Below the pieces are notes generated by a model that did not search any database, was not told the DNA's origin, and was given only the letters and a program-made list of their open reading frames with translations. This document shows positions 63,313 to 64,000 of a stretch of DNA of 64,000 bases, in pieces (position 1 is the stretch's first letter; each line of letters starts with the position of its first letter). The DNA is from Acidobacteriota bacterium (GTDB lineage: Bacteria > Acidobacteriota > Vicinamibacteria > Vicinamibacterales > SCN-69-37): NCBI GenBank assembly GCA_003242705.1, contig QGVF01000001.1, positions 47,520 to 111,519 on the forward strand, in the 5' to 3' direction. The position numbers were made by a program, and so were the translations under genes.

Positions 63313-63672
63313 ATGACGGTCGCCAGGCGTCGAGCCGCCGACGGCACCTTCCGCGACGCCGTCCACAGAATCGTCCGACAGATTCCGCGAGGCCGCGTCT
63401 GCACGTACGGCGACGTCGCACGGCTTGCGGGCCGTCCCGGCGCCGCGCGCGCCGTCGGACGCCTGATGGCCGAGGGGGCCATTCCGGGACTCCCCTATCA
63501 CCGCGTGATCGGCGCCGGCGGCGCAATCGGCGGCTACGGATCCGGCGTCGCCTTCAAGGCCGCCCTGCTCGCGGCCGAAGGCGTGACGGTTCGGCGCGGG
63601 CGCGTCGTCGACTTCGCCCGCCTCCGGTGGTCCGCGTCGCAAGGCAACGCCACACGCAGGCGCCCCGTCTGA
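63313..63672 (+). CDS. alkyltransferase-like protein (ATL), Tyr in place of catalytic Cys
   Basis: A 119-residue MGMT/Ogt-C domain protein. It has the helix-turn-helix with the base-flipping Arg (RPGAARAVGR, R46) and the pocket YHRVI...GGIGGYGSG, but the acceptor motif PCHRV reads PYHRV (Y62), so it cannot take an alkyl group. Proteins of this kind (Atl1, eAtl, usually with Trp or Ala here) bind O6-alkylguanine and pass it to nucleotide excision repair. The start ATG at 63313 precedes the domain. Possibly followed by a decayed gene on the same strand. Confidence 0.85.
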   Translation: MTVARRRAADGTFRDAVHRIVRQIPRGRVCTYGDVARLAGRPGAARAVGRLMAEGAIPGLPYHRVIGAGGAIGGYGSGVAFKAALLAAEGVTVRRGRVVDFARLRWSASQGNATRRRPV

Positions 63673-63991
63673 GCCCGGCAGCCTGGTCACCCGGCTTGCC
63701 CGACGGCTGGTCGGCAGGCGACGCACGGTCGGGCGACGTTTCGATATCAGTCTCAGGGCCCCATCGCCCCGGACGGTAAGAGCTCACGTCGCACTCGGGC
63801 AATGTGCGGCTGGCGGTGCCGGCCGGCGCCGGCTACGAACTGCGGGCGTCGGCGGTCAGCGGCAGGGTCCGGACTGAGTCCGGCGTGCCCCCCGGCGGGG
63901 GGCGCGGGGCAATACGGACGGTCGCAGGAGACGGCCGGGCCCTCATCGTGACCACGACCCTCAGCGGGATATCGAGGTCGACACGCGCTGA
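63672..63991 (+). pseudogene. decayed C-terminal DUF4097-like adhesin fragment
   Basis: In one frame the region reads RSGDVSISVSGPHRPGR, then TAA at 63777-63779, then ELTSHSGNVRLAVPAGAGYE and VSGRVRTE, repeats of the SGDV/SGNV type of DUF4097 beta-helix proteins. If the TAA were TAC (Tyr), the repeat would run on (GRYELTSHSGNV). Near the end the same frame breaks: moving one base gives SGDIEVDTR and a TGA at 63989-63991, a normal family ending. So the tail carries one nonsense change and one single-base loss, and no N-terminal part is present before it. Sequencing or assembly error is an alternative. Confidence 0.5.
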
Positions 63992-64000
63992 CGCGGGAGG

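Noticed and set aside
61418-63526. Long N-terminal extension of the pyrimidine phosphorylase
   Set aside because: The extension is low-complexity and antisense to the small membrane and ATL genes; family sequence starts at MRAVDLI (62731).
63313-63672. Calling this gene an active O6-methylguanine methyltransferase
   Set aside because: The acceptor Cys is replaced by Tyr in PYHRV, so it cannot accept an alkyl group.

Overview
This 64 kb window is GC-rich bacterial chromosome, gene-dense throughout, with no mobile elements, rRNA, tRNA or CRISPR recognised. The gene content fits Acidobacteriota, possibly the Vicinamibacteria lineage: a DUF3014 protein, giant surface proteins that join a peptidase, a propeller and a barrel, a split YbhGFSR-type exporter, a SCO protein with a Cx5C site, and an E. 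coli-type single-chain pyruvate dehydrogenase E1. This placement is inference from gene content; no 16S or marker phylogeny was possible. About 64 intact protein genes, one edge fragment and one decayed gene cover nearly all bases.

Layout. 1-5.3 kb: edge fragment of an exported protein, a small FPASD-motif protein, AMP nucleosidase with a YkgJ-like cysteine-cluster protein, PPi-type phosphofructokinase and pyrroline-5-carboxylate dehydrogenase. 5.4-9.7 kb: STAS protein, DUF3014 protein, and a leftward operon of Yip1-like protein, NDH-2 and a DUF3810 membrane metallopeptidase. 9.7-17.2 kb: molybdopterin oxidoreductase, the first giant peptidase/propeller/barrel protein, YggX, a stand-alone LigD phosphoesterase with a histone-like tail, and a YvcK/CofD-like protein. 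17.2-22.6 kb: rightward operon of an unknown protein, TPM protein, LemA, polytopic membrane protein and YheT-type hydrolase, then a convergent DUF72 gene. 22.6-29.8 kb: complete tripartite ABC exporter with its TetR regulator. 29.8-32.8 kb: LytS/LytTR two-component system with three LiaF/DUF5668-like membrane proteins. 32.9-39.5 kb: CusF-SCO fusion, small zinc-ribbon-like protein, EEP nuclease/phosphatase, TlpA thioredoxin, second giant protein and a hotdog thioesterase. 39.5-48.3 kb: pantothenate kinase, ferredoxin, lipoyl synthase, family-5 uracil-DNA glycosylase, and the aceE-aceF-lpd operon. 48.3-54.3 kb: GDPD, an AAA/VWA pair, GTP cyclohydrolase I and two exported or anchored unknowns. 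54.3-57.9 kb: two back-to-back ABC-2 transporters. 57.9-63.7 kb: tsaD, mtnA and a nucleoside-salvage operon (pyrimidine phosphorylase, purine phosphorylase, cytidine deaminase), a small membrane protein, and an alkyltransferase-like protein with Tyr in place of the acceptor Cys. 63.7-64 kb: a broken C-terminal DUF4097-like fragment.

How the genes work together. Lipoyl synthase lies next to the pyruvate dehydrogenase operon whose E2 needs lipoate. AMP nucleosidase, MtnA, purine and pyrimidine phosphorylases and cytidine deaminase form a base and pentose salvage set. NDH-2, SCO and TlpA point to aerobic respiration and envelope redox chemistry. Several operons are chained by 4-bp ATGA stop/start overlaps. 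A recurring sequence feature is a TANNNT -10-like hexamer ending 6-7 nt (sometimes 8) before the start codon, as expected for leaderless mRNAs; it also supports several of the start choices made here.
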